The notes: generated by a model not told the origin, from the letters alone. Shown: positions 49,499-61,375, counted from the first letter of the stretch. The stretch is DNA of 64,000 nt from Glandiceps talaboti (GCF_964340395.1 NC_135569.1:6262540-6326539), one strand, 5' to 3'. Numbers and translations: made by a program.

Positions 49499-51054
49499 AT
49501 ACCAGCTTACTGCGACCACCTGTTGCGTCCCTGGGAAGCTGCGTCGTTCGTCCGAAATGATCACGGTCTGCTGAACACGTCAACCTGTTACGATCAGCCT
49601 GGGTGACCTATCGAATGCGTAGCGACCCATAATATTGTTTAGCTTCTGTAGAGTGTCTAAATATTTGAAAGGTCGACGATACAATTAATCCTAATATCAG
49701 TAGATATTTTCCTGTAGCAAGCAAATGTAGATCTGGGAACCAATCTACTGTATATATGGATAACATAACAAAGCTAAGATATTTAGCTTAATCAGTTACG
49801 CCATACAACTTGAAAATGGATCTCCATACACACTTTTAAAGGAAAGAGAAGAACGCGACGTGATCATCACTCTCCGAGGAAATAACGACGTAAAACTTAC
49901 CAGTAGCCAAGTCTTCCTCTTGAAGGGGTACCGCTAGCTGCGTTCATATCGATATCGTTGTTATCATGTAGTCATGCCCGTAGGGGACACGAAGATAGAT
50001 CTCCAAGGTTGATGTTGCGGCTGCTTTCGTATCTAGTGTACATGTGTATCCAAACAAAGTATGCTCCGTTGGGTATTGATACACTGTTACGTGTAATCAC
50101 ATTGAGTCGGTAGCCCCACTCAATAGCTAAAAAGATCCCTCAAGCAAAGAAAGAACGCATTTGCATCTAATTACAACAAACAACACCACAGACTAGGATT
50201 GAATTCCAGAACAAACTAGACCGGGCTTTCCATCATACTGGGTCCTTTGTTTCAGAGGTGAACGATTTGTGTGGAGTTGAGTTTATGTTTTCATGAACTC
50301 GTTTGCATATCAAGTATGTGGTACGTACTTGCAACGTAAACAGTGTCCACCTATATTTAAATCACGGTGTATGCGTTTGTTTTTTCTGGTTGTCAATCTA
50401 AGTTGTATTTATAAATCCGGTTTATATTATTGTTTACGAAAACACATAATATTAAATACGCAGTAAGACCTGTTCACGAATATGTCATCATATGTATGTA
50501 TACGTTGTTGTGTTGTAGCCACAGTTCATGTTACTATATTACAAAGTTCTCCAAAGCATGGATGTTAGTGACGTCTGACGTAGTCCTTGTTGCACCGTCG
50601 GTTCACATTCCCGATACAGTACCTGGCTGTGTAACGAGTCGATGCCGATGTCCTGTCTAACAATTCCTCATGCAGTGAAACGTTGTTTTGAACGAATCCA
50701 TACAGCTTAAGCATTTACGCAACCACAATCAAAATACTCTAAGAGTGACATGCATTTGCATTCATAGCACCGACTTGACTTGGTAACGGCATCGCGAAAC
50801 TAATTTCGATTTGCCCTAGATCCGATGTTACAATCAAAACACAAAATTAATTCAACACGTGTCTGACGATATTGCACATACGGTGCACTTGGCCAAAAAA
50901 GAACAACGCGTTTCAGTTATCAAAATCGCTATATCCTCCCAGTGGACACATAAGAACACATTCCAATATTGCTCTCAACTCACAGGAGAGAAATAATTCC
51001 ATTTTGCAATGTAGATTTAGTGTACAATGATGTGGCCACGACGCAATGCGCTCC

Positions 51055-51067
51055 GTTGCTAAGCAAC
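51055..51067. promoter_or_regulatory. X-box-like palindrome
   Basis: GTTGCTAAGCAAC, the reverse complement of the site at 7653-7665. Confidence 0.3.
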
Positions 51068-51460
51068 TCAATGCGATAGCCTTTATCAGCCGAATTGAGA
51101 TTCAATATATAAGCGTAAACTTAATTTGTGTTTTCATTAATGTATGTTAGAGGGAATGAGATTTTTACAATAAAGGCTATCATACTTAGCCGCTGTATTA
51201 CGTTGGCGAGAATGGAAACACAAATTACATTTTAAGGAAATTGGCAGAATTAGTCTAGCAAGGCAATTATATTGAGCTGATGGTATATGTAGAAACGTGT
51301 CGTACTGAGTCCAGAGAGCCATTGCCCTGTGTTATTACACAATCCATGTTGGTTGAATGACAGACAGTTTTATGGGATGATTCTGGCCCATTTCGCTTCT
51401 CATTTAGCATTACTGTGTAACGAGCAATGTTTCCTCTACGACGTGAGTGAGTATGAACGT

Positions 51461-51541
51461 GTATGTATGTATGTATGTATGTATGTATGTATGTATGTAT
51501 GTATGTATGTATGTATGTATGTATGCATGCATGCATGCATG
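51461..51541 (+). repeat. (GTAT)n(GCAT)n microsatellite
   Basis: About 16 GTAT units ending in four GCAT units. Confidence 0.95.
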
Positions 51542-52753
51542 TCCTGGTAATTGAAACTGCAATATCCATATCGCCATGGGGGTAATTGTAATAAGATATC
51601 TCCACTATGCTATGAATTGCTGATGTAAACAGTTTTGGAGCACCAACTTTATCTATAAATTTCTAATTTATTCCTTTGTGTGAAGAGAATGTTCTTGTTC
51701 CGACATGCCTTTTTTTATCAACTAACTCGACTTGATCGAGGAAAAGTTGGCATTTAACTTGCACACATCAAGAATCTACACTCAGTCTGTTATAGTTGTT
51801 GATGCTATTCAATACTCATTAGCATTAGCTGTATTCAGAAATGTACATTGGCGTTTTAAAATATCAATTTCTTTGATGTATTCCGATATCCATTGAAAAC
51901 TACCCGAAAAGTAAAGTTGTCGAACCAAATTGCCAGCTTAATGGTCTGTTTAATAGACTATACTTGTGCTGACATGCAAAAGTATAAGCAAAGACAGAGA
52001 CCAATTCAACCCCTTAATTACCCTTGTTATCAATGGAATAGCATTGTTACGATAGTGTCAGAAATGTTTTATAAAGTTCACATTCTCATTTTGGTAGCGA
52101 GTTGATGTGCGAAACAGTACAGCCATTGATATATTAGCACTACTTTGATTATAAACTTAAATCGTTAACAAGCCTGGAGATTAACACGCGTTGATCTCAT
52201 GCTCACGACAACCAACAAATAAAACAGTTATCGGCTGAGGTTGGAGACAGTACTTAGGTTTAGAAATGTTTGGATGTTTGATGCCTCGATGTGAGAGAGG
52301 TGAAATTGATTGGTTTCGATTAACTGGTTCGCTGTTTTTTCAATTAGTTAGTAAGTTGATTAATACTTTTGGCGATTGACTGACAGGGGTAATATTTGTC
52401 TAACTCGTTACTTAGAAGTCTGTCTGTCGCTAGTTGGTTACTATAATACTGGGTTGTGTCGTTGAAATATATAATTTGATTCCGAGTTTGTCTGTTGTTG
52501 TTTGACTATGATCCAATACGGGTTATCTCATCGTTAATATTCGTCGTGGTTGTACTTGTCATATTAGTGAAACAATTTACGTAATTTTGTCGACAACAGT
52601 TGCCATAGTTACAAGTTTGATTATTGTGGATTATGTTTTCGCAGTATATTAAGATTACATGATATTGGAAAATTGTGCGTAGAATGTAACTAAAGTGTTG
52701 TGGGTTTTTCAGTGTTAGCTTTGTCTTTGTTTATGAATTTTGCATGATCGATT
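51542..52753. other. Intergenic, no gene seen
   Basis: AT-rich. Contains the X-box-like motif at 52599-52612. Confidence 0.5.
52599..52612. promoter_or_regulatory. RFX X-box-like motif
   Basis: GTTGCCATAGTTAC differs at one position from a common high-affinity X-box, GTTGCCATGGTTAC. Confidence 0.35.
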
Positions 52754-52972
52754 GAGTGAATGAGTGAGTGAGTGCGTGCGTGCGTGCGTGCGTGCGTGAG
52801 TGAGTGAGTGAGTGAGTGAGTGAGTGAGTGAGTGAGTGAGTGAGTGAGTGAGTGAGTGAGTGACAGTTCGGTTGGTCGGTTGGTTTGCTCGTTTGTTGGA
52901 TGGTTGGCATGGCTTGTTGGTTGGTTGGTTAGACGGACTGACTGACTGACTTATAGATCGATCGATCGATCG
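52754..52972 (+). repeat. Compound (GAGT)(GCGT)(GGTT)(GACT)(GATC) tract
   Basis: GAGT units with an internal GCGT block (52754-52863) are followed by GGTT-rich variants, three to four GACT units and five GATC units. A chain of related tetranucleotides. Confidence 0.9.
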
Positions 52973-53537
52973 TTTGACTAAACCAAGATGACTAGACTTA
53001 ATCACGTGATAACACGACTACTTTCCATTGACATATTATAATATCTGTTCAGTCACCTTTCCACATTTATCAGCGATTCTTTAATTGTCACGTGACGGTT
53101 TAGCTGCCAATCATCTCAAACAACCTTTTGAAACACAAAACGTTAACAACGTGAATTTAGTTAAGTGGTGATTGACCTTTTACGATATTGTTTTCTCCAT
53201 GTCTTCTTTGAAATCTTAAATCTGTTCGTCCTTGAAAAACTTAAGGTGTTTCAATATTCCTGGAATTCAATATATGTTCATTGAACACTGTGCCACTTAA
53301 CAGAATCAATAACATACACTGCAACAATCGAACGGCGAATTGTGGATATAATACACTATGCACGAGTGAAAAGACTATAAGCTTACATAATGATGAATAC
53401 ATTGCCCAACAAATCGAAATCAAGAACAAAATCAACGAAATTAATTGACTGGAACGAAAAGTGAGCTGTACTTTTTTCAGACTTCAATACAATCATGATT
53501 GATCGGTAGCTCGGATCTCTACATACTAGCAGTGTAA

Positions 53538-53551
53538 CATTACACTTTGCA
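53538..53551 (+). repeat. Left target-site duplication of the LINE
   Basis: CATTACACTTTGCA, identical to 56019-56032. It marks the 5' junction of the insertion. Confidence 0.9.
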
Positions 53552-56018
53552 ATACAATACGCAAAAGAAATTTTACCAAAAACTCTACCAACAAAAAGAA
53601 ACGGAAATGAATTTACGCGTTTTTCTTGGCAATACTCCGTTTCCTCAGCTAACTGAAACAGACAAAGGTATCTGCAATGGTTTATTGACAGAAAATGAGT
53701 GTTTTGCGGCGTTGAAAAAAATGGCGGGAAACAAATCTCCGGGCACTGATGGATTAACTACAGAATTTTATCGCTTCTTTTGGAATGATTTGAAATCTTT
53801 GCTCGTCGCCTCCCTAAATGAAGCTTGGGAAGTTGGTGAGCTGTCAGTATCTCAAAGGAGAGGAATGATCTCCTTATTGTTTAAAAAAGGAGCAGAAAAT
53901 GACCTGAATAACTGGAGACCTGTTACTCTGTTGAATATTGACTATAAGATCGCAACTAAAGCCTTGTCGAACAGACTAAAGCAAGTGCTGCCCTCGATCA
54001 TTCACAGCGATCAGACTGGTTATTTGAAGGGCAGGTATCTTGGCGAAAATATTCGACTGATATCTGATATCCTTCATTTTACTAAGAAGAGAAAGATGAA
54101 GGGTGCCATTTTATTTGTAGATTACAATAAAGCGTTTGACAGTGTAAATTGGGATTTTATGTTTCAAGTGTTGGAAAAATTTAATTTTGATACAAGCTTT
54201 ATACAGTGGATCAAAACACTTTACATGAATATTACAAGTAGTATTAGTTATAAGGGTTGGAATACGGATTATTTTTCACTTCAGAGAGGGGTACGACAGG
54301 GTTGCCCACTCTCCGCATTGTTGTTTTTACTTGTAATAGAGGTACTTGCATGTAAGATTCGACATGACAGGTTAATTAAGGGTATAAAGCTACCAAATGA
54401 TAGTAATGCAAAAATATCCCTGCTGGCGGATGACACTACAATTTTTGTTGAGGACAAGGGGTCTGTTGATGAAGTGCTAAAAGTAATGAGTGATTTTAAT
54501 AAGTGTAGTGGGTTGCAGATGAACGCTAATAAAACAAAAGCAATGTGGATTGGGATAGATAGGGAGTGTACCGAAAGGATTGGGGACATTACATGGACAA
54601 ACGAACCTATTAAGACGTTGGGTGTATACTTTGGTTATGATATTGATAAATGTCTGACTTTGAATTGGGAAGGAAAAATTAAGAAACTAGAAAGGACGCT
54701 TAATAGCTGGGCAAGGAGAGATCTCACCATTTATGGTCGAGTGTTAATTGTTAAAGTGTTGGCAATATCTCAAATACAGTTTTTGGCTACAGTGATTGGT
54801 ATACCCGATGTAGTCAGGGTGAAAATACAGACGCTTATTGACAATTTCACAAAAAGAAGACGTCCTTTTAAAACTCGTATCCTCGAGTGCTCTTATGACA
54901 AAGGTGGTATTAAGTATGTGAATCTCACTAATCATTTGAAAGCTATTTGGGCAATGTGGGTAAAACGGCTTATAATGGGAAAAGGGAAAACCTGGACTGC
55001 GATCCCATGGATGTATTTTCAGCTTGACCGTTTGACGGACGTATTCCATCAAAATAATGAATGGAAAAAACTGCACAGTAATATACAGACACAATTACCT
55101 TTCTTTTATGTAAATGTTTTGAACTCCTGGTTTGTAGTTAGTCATAGAGTTTTGGGTAAGACATTTTTACGCAATTGGTCGGCTAGATACAGAATATTTT
55201 ATAATTCTTGTGAAACCGATCTGGACACAGAATATGGTATTTGGAGAAACTCTGAATTTATACCCCTGGCAAGAATTTCGTCAAGATTGGTACGTCAGCT
55301 GCTTTTAAATGACTCTCAACACATTGATAAGTTACAGAAATGGTTTTTGTCCCTTCATGTAGGTCATTTGCATAACAATGTCAATACTGACCTTGTATGG
55401 AAAAGTATGTACACATTAACTAGAGAACTGAAACTGCGTGAATTCCAATGGAAACTGCTTCATCGCATCATACCTTGTAACAAGTACTTATTTTATTGGA
55501 AGAAAGTCGATTTTATGACATGTAAATTTTGCGCAAATGTTGAATCTTTAGAACACAGATACCTTGAGTGTGATCAAGTAAGAGATATGTGGCATCGAAT
55601 CTCAGCAGCGTTGACGCACTATTTGCATAAGAATGTACAGTTATCAAGCACAGATATAATTTTCAACTGTCAATTTAAAGAATTTGGAGATATATTTACA
55701 GATGAAGAAGGCGTTGTTAAGCTTTTGGTATTAATAGGGAAATGGTCTATTCATAAGTATTGGACATCTGAAACAACTATTCCCTTGATTCGCATGTTGA
55801 AGCTTGAATTTAACTCGAGGTATAAAATTGAGAAAGAAATGAATGCAAATGTAAGAAAGCTGGAGGCGTTTGAGAGACTGTTAAATCTTATTTAATACTT
55901 GCTCCTGCATCTTTTTTTTTCATTTGACATGTATTGATTTGCAAGTAAGACATTGTATCATTTACCCACTGGAATCAATTATTAATAATAATAATAATAA
56001 AAGACAAAAAAAAAAAAC
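53552..56018 (+). mobile_element. 5'-truncated Tx1/L1-like LINE, recent insertion
   Basis: The element runs from just after the left duplication to an A-rich end. It has lost its 5' UTR, any ORF1 and the endonuclease part of ORF2, the usual result of incomplete target-primed reverse transcription. After the ORF2 stop at 55895 comes a 3' UTR of about 120 bp. The element ends in TAA repeats (55984-56001) and an A12 run. The perfect 14-bp duplications and the unbroken frame show a young copy. It is dead as an autonomous element. Confidence 0.92.
53553..55895 (+). CDS. LINE ORF2 fragment: reverse transcriptase and C-terminal zinc finger, about 780 aa
   Basis: The frame is open from the 5' junction; the TTG before it belongs to the target duplication, so there is no native start codon. 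Numbering from that TTG, residues 55-135 hold fingers motifs (NKSPGTDGL at 62-70; NNWRPVTLLN at 121-130). Motif A is FVDYNKAFDSV with Asp192. Motif B is QRGVRQGCPLS (246-256). Motif C is LLADD with Asp295-Asp296, so all three catalytic aspartates are present. Residues 350-640 are the thumb and connection region. A zinc-binding motif (zf-RVT type) follows: C659, C662, H670 and C675. Full ORF2 proteins of this clade are roughly 1,200 residues, so about 400 N-terminal residues, including the apurinic-like endonuclease, are missing. Sequence style (FADD-like LADDTTIF, L1-like fingers) places it in the L1/Tx1 group. Confidence 0.95.
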   Translation, partial: YNTQKKFYQKLYQQKETEMNLRVFLGNTPFPQLTETDKGICNGLLTENECFAALKKMAGNKSPGTDGLTTEFYRFFWNDLKSLLVASLNEAWEVGELSVSQRRGMISLLFKKGAENDLNNWRPVTLLNIDYKIATKALSNRLKQVLPSIIHSDQTGYLKGRYLGENIRLISDILHFTKKRKMKGAILFVDYNKAFDSVNWDFMFQVLEKFNFDTSFIQWIKTLYMNITSSISYKGWNTDYFSLQRGVRQGCPLSALLFLLVIEVLACKIRHDRLIKGIKLPNDSNAKISLLADDTTIFVEDKGSVDEVLKVMSDFNKCSGLQMNANKTKAMWIGIDRECTERIGDITWTNEPIKTLGVYFGYDIDKCLTLNWEGKIKKLERTLNSWARRDLTIYGRVLIVKVLAISQIQFLATVIGIPDVVRVKIQTLIDNFTKRRRPFKTRILECSYDKGGIKYVNLTNHLKAIWAMWVKRLIMGKGKTWTAIPWMYFQLDRLTDVFHQNNEWKKLHSNIQTQLPFFYVNVLNSWFVVSHRVLGKTFLRNWSARYRIFYNSCETDLDTEYGIWRNSEFIPLARISSRLVRQLLLNDSQHIDKLQKWFLSLHVGHLHNNVNTDLVWKSMYTLTRELKLREFQWKLLHRIIPCNKYLFYWKKVDFMTCKFCANVESLEHRYLECDQVRDMWHRISAALTHYLHKNVQLSSTDIIFNCQFKEFGDIFTDEEGVVKLLVLIGKWSIHKYWTSETTIPLIRMLKLEFNSRYKIEKEMNANVRKLEAFERLLNLI

Positions 56019-56032
56019 CATTACACTTTGCA
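56019..56032 (+). repeat. Right target-site duplication of the LINE
   Basis: CATTACACTTTGCA directly after the poly-A end, a perfect match to 53538-53551. Confidence 0.9.
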
Positions 56033-56199
56033 TGGTGTGTATATATATGGAGTCAGTCGCGATCGGTTCTGTTTACATTTACTATAACTTATTAATAACG
56101 CCATCATCGGTTGTTGATTTAAGGATATTGATACCACGTGGGCGAGTCATGACTGTTCACATTTTTCTACTTTCTGCTCACAAGATGGCGAATCTCCAG

Positions 56200-56213
56200 G
56201 TTCCCATGGTAAC
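56200..56213. promoter_or_regulatory. RFX X-box-like motif
   Basis: GTTCCCATGGTAAC, one mismatch from the palindromic X-box. Confidence 0.35.
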
Positions 56214-56375
56214 GAATGATTGACTGAACGACGATACAACTAATAAGTTGAATATATTGTAAACATAACAAAACTATTCTTCGCAATTAATATGGTAATA
56301 ATACAGTCCATGAAAAATACAAGTTATAACAGACGTTTCGAGCTACGGTTCATCACGTGACCAATGTCAAAGCTG

Positions 56376-56740
56376 CACTAGCTGCAACTATAAGTTTTCA
56401 AACTATTTTGTCATGTGTATGTAATGTAATGACTTAATCATAATATCATACACTCTGAACGGTATTGAATCACCTGTAGGTAAAGATATTTATGGAGTAA
56501 TACACCAGTACACATGGTATGGTATAATAAATTAACCAAAGTTAGTCACTTTACTGAGGATCCCGGTTACCCCAAAACAAACGCCCCCAACGGTGAACAC
56601 AATGTCAACCTAATGATGTACTGCTTGTGGATACAATCAACCCCTATTTAACATGCACAGTCACTGTGTGTAATTATTTGTTGTTTAAACAATTTCCAGT
56701 GAATGTATTATGATTGGGTGTAAGGTCGAAACAAATTATA
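56376..56740 (+). mobile_element. Family B element, copy B3
   Basis: It aligns with B1 and with the reverse complement of B2. Shared phrases are GCTGCAACT at the left, ATCATACACTCTGAACGGTATTGAATCACCTGTAGG, GTACTGCTTGTGGATA and CCAGTGAATGTATT. TTAA flanks are not preserved. Confidence 0.6.
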
Positions 56741-56979
56741 CGCTAATATGAGTGCAGCTTTATTCGACCTATTACCGAGTAGGCATTACAAAACATGATG
56801 ACACACCGTGTCATTATATATCATTCTTTAATAAAACAATTTTGTTACACTGCTTCTTTCTTATGAGAGATCTTTCTATAAGAAAAGTCCAGACTTGGCG
56901 TCAACGATTTACAGGAAATATTCAAGCGATTCAATATAAGTTGCGAACTACGTCGTGTCGCCATCGACGGATCCTTGAA

Positions 56980-57050
56980 TTTCTTTTGTTTTACTACAGG
57001 CAATTCGATCGAGTCAAGTCAAACTTGAAGTCAATGACCTTTTAGTTATT
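56980..57050 (+). other. Strong splice-acceptor-like site
   Basis: TTTCTTTTGTTTTACTACAG ends at 57000 and is followed by 15 open codons to TAG (QFDRVKSNLKSMTF in one frame). It could be a short terminal exon or a decoy. Confidence 0.2.
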
Positions 57051-57252
57051 TCCTGACCGTCAAATAATTAAAATGAAGTAAATTTTCACCACTTTATGTA
57101 AACAAATGTTTGGAGTCGACAGTTTAAACTAGACCGGGGTCACGGAGGTGGGTTATCGGAAAACACAATTTTGTATTTGTTTATTATAATCTGTTCATTT
57201 CGATTTTTTAATCCGTGGTTAAATTAATCTCTTATCTATTTTCTTTACACAG

Positions 57253-58190
57253 TCAGCCTTCTCGAATGACGTATTTGAATCTGTGGATAAAAGTTCCCAT
57301 TGTTTTATATTTCCTCTGGTCATTGGAATAATCGCATTATTCAGCGTAATATACGTCACTGTAGGTGTACACAACGTCACCAATCTGTGTTGATTGCATC
57401 ATCCATTGTAGTTGAGAACTTTGATGTCATGATTACTTATTCAAATTCAATATCTAATCTTTGCTTCTGGATTGTCAGTAGTACCCGCCGTCGTCATTGC
57501 AATTGTACAGTTGTTGCTATGGCAACACGAAAGTTTGTTTGTCGTTGTACGGAAAGAGCATGTATTAAAGTTGTTCTTTGATCTGGTAATTGATCAACGA
57601 ATCCAAAGCGTGCAAAATGTGATTGTGTCGGGGTTTTTTCCGTTTTTTTTTTTTAAATCTCGATTGACCTTTGTTGACCACAGCAAATTTCACCGGACCC
57701 ATGTATGACTCATCGACTATACGTGATGTGTAAGTAAATGCAGATAGTTCATTTAAAAAAACCACGCAAAGGCAGTAGTGTAAATATCATTTCAAATATA
57801 CAATTTCGGCCAATAATTAGCGAGTATTCTTTCAGTGCGGGAAAAAACAAGTAGCAAGGAACGCTAGTATATAAAATAAATTATATTGGTTTTGAGATTC
57901 TTAACAGGTTTGAATTATTGTACCAATCTTACTACCTGCTACTACGTTGTTCATTATATTGTGTGCGTTTGTTTTGCCTCATCCAATGAGGAGCACGTGG
58001 TTTTATCGATTTTCATATCGTACCACAAGGTACATGATCGAGTTGGTATCAGATCACCGATAATCGTCAATAGTGTTCGCCATTTGCTCCCTTTGCAGAG
58101 AGCGATTAACGCCAGGGCATGCGATTGTGGGTCAGAGAGAAATAACCGACCCATCACAGTAACAAATATGACCTTCCGTTCCCCTCATTA
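57253..58190 (+). CDS. Cluster of exon-like segments, possible membrane-protein gene
   Basis: A near-ideal acceptor (TATTTTCTTTACACAG) ends at 57252. The frame after it encodes DVFESVDKSSHC and then a hydrophobic span (FPLVIGIIALFSVIYVTV), with donor candidates at 57361 or 57365. A second acceptor (GGATTGTCAG) ends at 57478. In phase with the 57365 donor it encodes VVPAVVIAIVQLLLW, then a charged stretch, up to a GTAATT donor at 57586. A third (TTCTTAACAG, ends 57907) opens 40 codons with NYCTNLTTCYYVVHYIVCVC and closes at AAG/GTACAT (58030). A fourth (CCCTTTGCAG, ends 58098) continues with a Cys-containing frame. Phases between segments 2 and 3 do not match with the donors I see. The FSVIY...VPAVVIA pattern faintly recalls TM6 of Frizzled-class receptors. 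That is too weak to name. These may be parts of one gene, or decoys. Confidence 0.2.
57513..57526. promoter_or_regulatory. Strong RFX X-box motif
   Basis: GTTGCTATGGCAAC is an almost perfect 14-bp X-box palindrome and the best of the seven in the window. It overlaps the second exon-like segment at 57479-57585, so the region may instead be a promoter. Confidence 0.4.
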
Positions 58191-58583
58191 AAATGAAACC
58201 GATCTAGCAGTCGTCCGACGCGGACATCGTAACGAAGGCGCCTATATTTTCACGACGTAAACAGCCAGTTTATAGATCATTACCATCAGAGTGTCATCAT
58301 TGGTCAAGAAGACGTTCTTTTGTCTTCTCGCACCGCGGTGTTTATCTTTTACCAAGAGATAGCGATGGTACGGACACCAGAAAAAAACTCTGTGTTTAAC
58401 AACGGAATCCCATGTGGAAACTTACTAGTTAACAAATCATGTCGAGTAATGGTACTTATCAAGCACGAAATGGTTTTCACAGTAGTTGACACTGTTGTTT
58501 CATACATACTTCCTAAGATTTTATGTTGGTAAACTTTACATTTATCACTTTTTTTATCTTAAAGTTTTGGTAAAACAGTTTCC

Positions 58584-59910
<1,327 letters not shown>

Positions 59911-60267
59911 ACAGCAGAAGAAAGTAAGCTGTGCAGGAACAAAAGACAGAACGGATACAATTGTTGCTTGTGTCTGTCTCTTCCAGGGTATTTCATATAC
60001 ATTGTAATATAATTGTTGCATTTCCTGTCTCTTGCATACTGATTTAAATACAATTGTTACATGGTATAGTCCACACAGTGTACAAGCATGATATGAAGCA
60101 TGTCTTTGTTTTGTTTTGTTTGTAAAACTTATGACAGGGACGCGTGCTGTCTTTCATGTAGTCATTGTTTATTAAATTACGGAATCACCCTCTGCAAGAG
60201 ACAGACAAAAGTAACTGTTGTATCCATTCTGACGTTTGTTCCAGCACAGCTTACATTCTCCTGCTGT
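59911..60267. mobile_element. Foldback element with about 80-bp inverted arms
   Basis: Left arm 59911-59989 and right arm 60187-60267 pair over about 80 bp with roughly one mismatch in seven. Shared phrases are GTAAGCTGTGC, GGATACAA and TGTCTGTCTCTT. The loop of about 197 bp repeats shorter versions of the arm tip (ATAATTGTTGCATTTCCTGTCTCTTGC). No clear target duplication. A 95-codon frame (60100-60387) runs through the right arm and is incidental. Confidence 0.7.
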
Positions 60268-60576
60268 AAGCCTATGCTACAAGGGCAACGACCATCTTGT
60301 AAGATACTAACTCCCAACATCAAAGTGGTCTATAAAATATCATGGTATACCATGAAACGTGTTGGCCTAACGTCATGTGTTATGTGACTCGTCATTGAAA
60401 CTTTACTGTCATTATTTGTGTGCACGAAAATTGGAACGTCGACATTTATTTTGTTGGCAAATGACAGTACATATTTCATTTGATGTTGTCAGACCAGAGA
60501 TAGAGTACATAGACAAGTTCAATCCTTGAACCATTGTAAAACGAGATGTTAACGTTTATTTATCTTTTGTTGACAG

Positions 60577-60707
60577 AGGGGAGTTTCCTATTTAAATTAT
60601 GGCTCAGAAAGATTTCATGGGACTAGTTTGTGGGTTACTTCTGGTATGCTGTTGCTGCTCCGTGTATAGCAAGGCTATTGTTAAACGTGGTTATGACGAC
60701 AACACAT
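60577..60707 (+). CDS. Signal-peptide exon of a secreted protein gene (partial)
   Basis: A splice acceptor (ATTTATCTTTTGTTGACAG) ends at 60576. Twenty-two bases of 5' UTR precede ATG at 60599 in the context AATTATGG. The frame encodes MAQKDF, then a hydrophobic core (GLVCGLLLVCCCCSV) typical of a signal peptide, with likely cleavage near VYS-KA, followed by IVKR and GYDDNT. KR is a candidate prohormone-convertase site. After 36 codons plus one base, a good donor (T/GTACGTATG) starts at 60708. A phase-1 intron just after the signal peptide is the commonest arrangement for secreted proteins. Reading through the donor gives only 55 codons to TGA at 60764-60766. The downstream exons were not recognised before the window ends. 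Family unknown. Confidence 0.5.
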
Positions 60708-61183
60708 GTACGTATGATAATAGTCTAAATCTGTTGTTTAAAGGTGCCACTTGGAGAAATCACTGATACCAATTTGTGTGGTCATTTTACAACGGAAGCT
60801 AGTTACAACCGAGATAATAGTTCTGTGCAAAGTGCAGTCTATGAAACATCACAATGAAACCCGTCCGTGGACTATGCCATATTAAAACTATTTTATAATA
60901 TATATGAATGATAGTTGTGTTTGGTACAAACATAATGTTACAATGTATTAAACTCATAGACATGATTTATTTGGTGATTGCATTGTTTGGAATCATGTCT
61001 CAAACACTGTTCATTTGAGATAACACCGACTTTTCCTAGTATTGAATGTTTTGTATTGTAACTGCAATTACTGTAGACTCATGAATAGGCACTGATGCTC
61101 TCAGTGGGCGGCAAAGGGAAAATGAAACTGTACTTTACACAAAACTATTATCTCGGTTGTAAGCTGAGACAAAACATCGTCTG
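60708..61183. other. Presumed intron or intergenic sequence
   Basis: No further exon detected. A TTTAAAGGTGCCACTTGG phrase at 60737 resembles TTAA-element ends, without a partner. Confidence 0.4.
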
Positions 61184-61290
61184 CCACAACAATAATTTTG
61201 CAAATATTGCAACATTTTATTATCTGGCTTAGCAAATATCTTTCGAACATTGCTACATTGTATTATTTTGCAAGTCAAATACTGAAGTAG
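61184..61290 (+). repeat. Diverged copies of the 43-bp minisatellite unit
   Basis: TTGCAACATTTTATTATCTGGC and ACATTGCTACATTGTATTATTTTGC match the CTACATTTTATCGTCTGGC core of the 34.4-kb array, about two units. Confidence 0.65.
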
Positions 61291-61375
61291 AGTTGTTACA
61301 TTTGAATCCATCGACATGCCTGAAAAAGCATACATTGTTACAATGACATTTCGTCCATATGATGGTACCTCACAC

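Larger units (their letters stand above)
46491..51457. other. Intergenic, possible promoter-like patches
   Basis: No supported gene in 5 kb. Frames of 60-122 codons at 46879-48277 and 48978-49262 have no domain, and the 122-codon one starts at GTG. The section 49440-50260 is richer in G+C and CpG than its surroundings and contains a TATA box on the minus strand. It also holds a donor-like CTACTG/GTAAGT on the minus strand at about 49900. It may be a first exon and promoter of a gene I cannot resolve. Confidence 0.35.

Noticed and set aside
54281-55094. Minus-strand frames of 102 and 116 codons
   Set aside because: Antisense shadows of the LINE reverse transcriptase.
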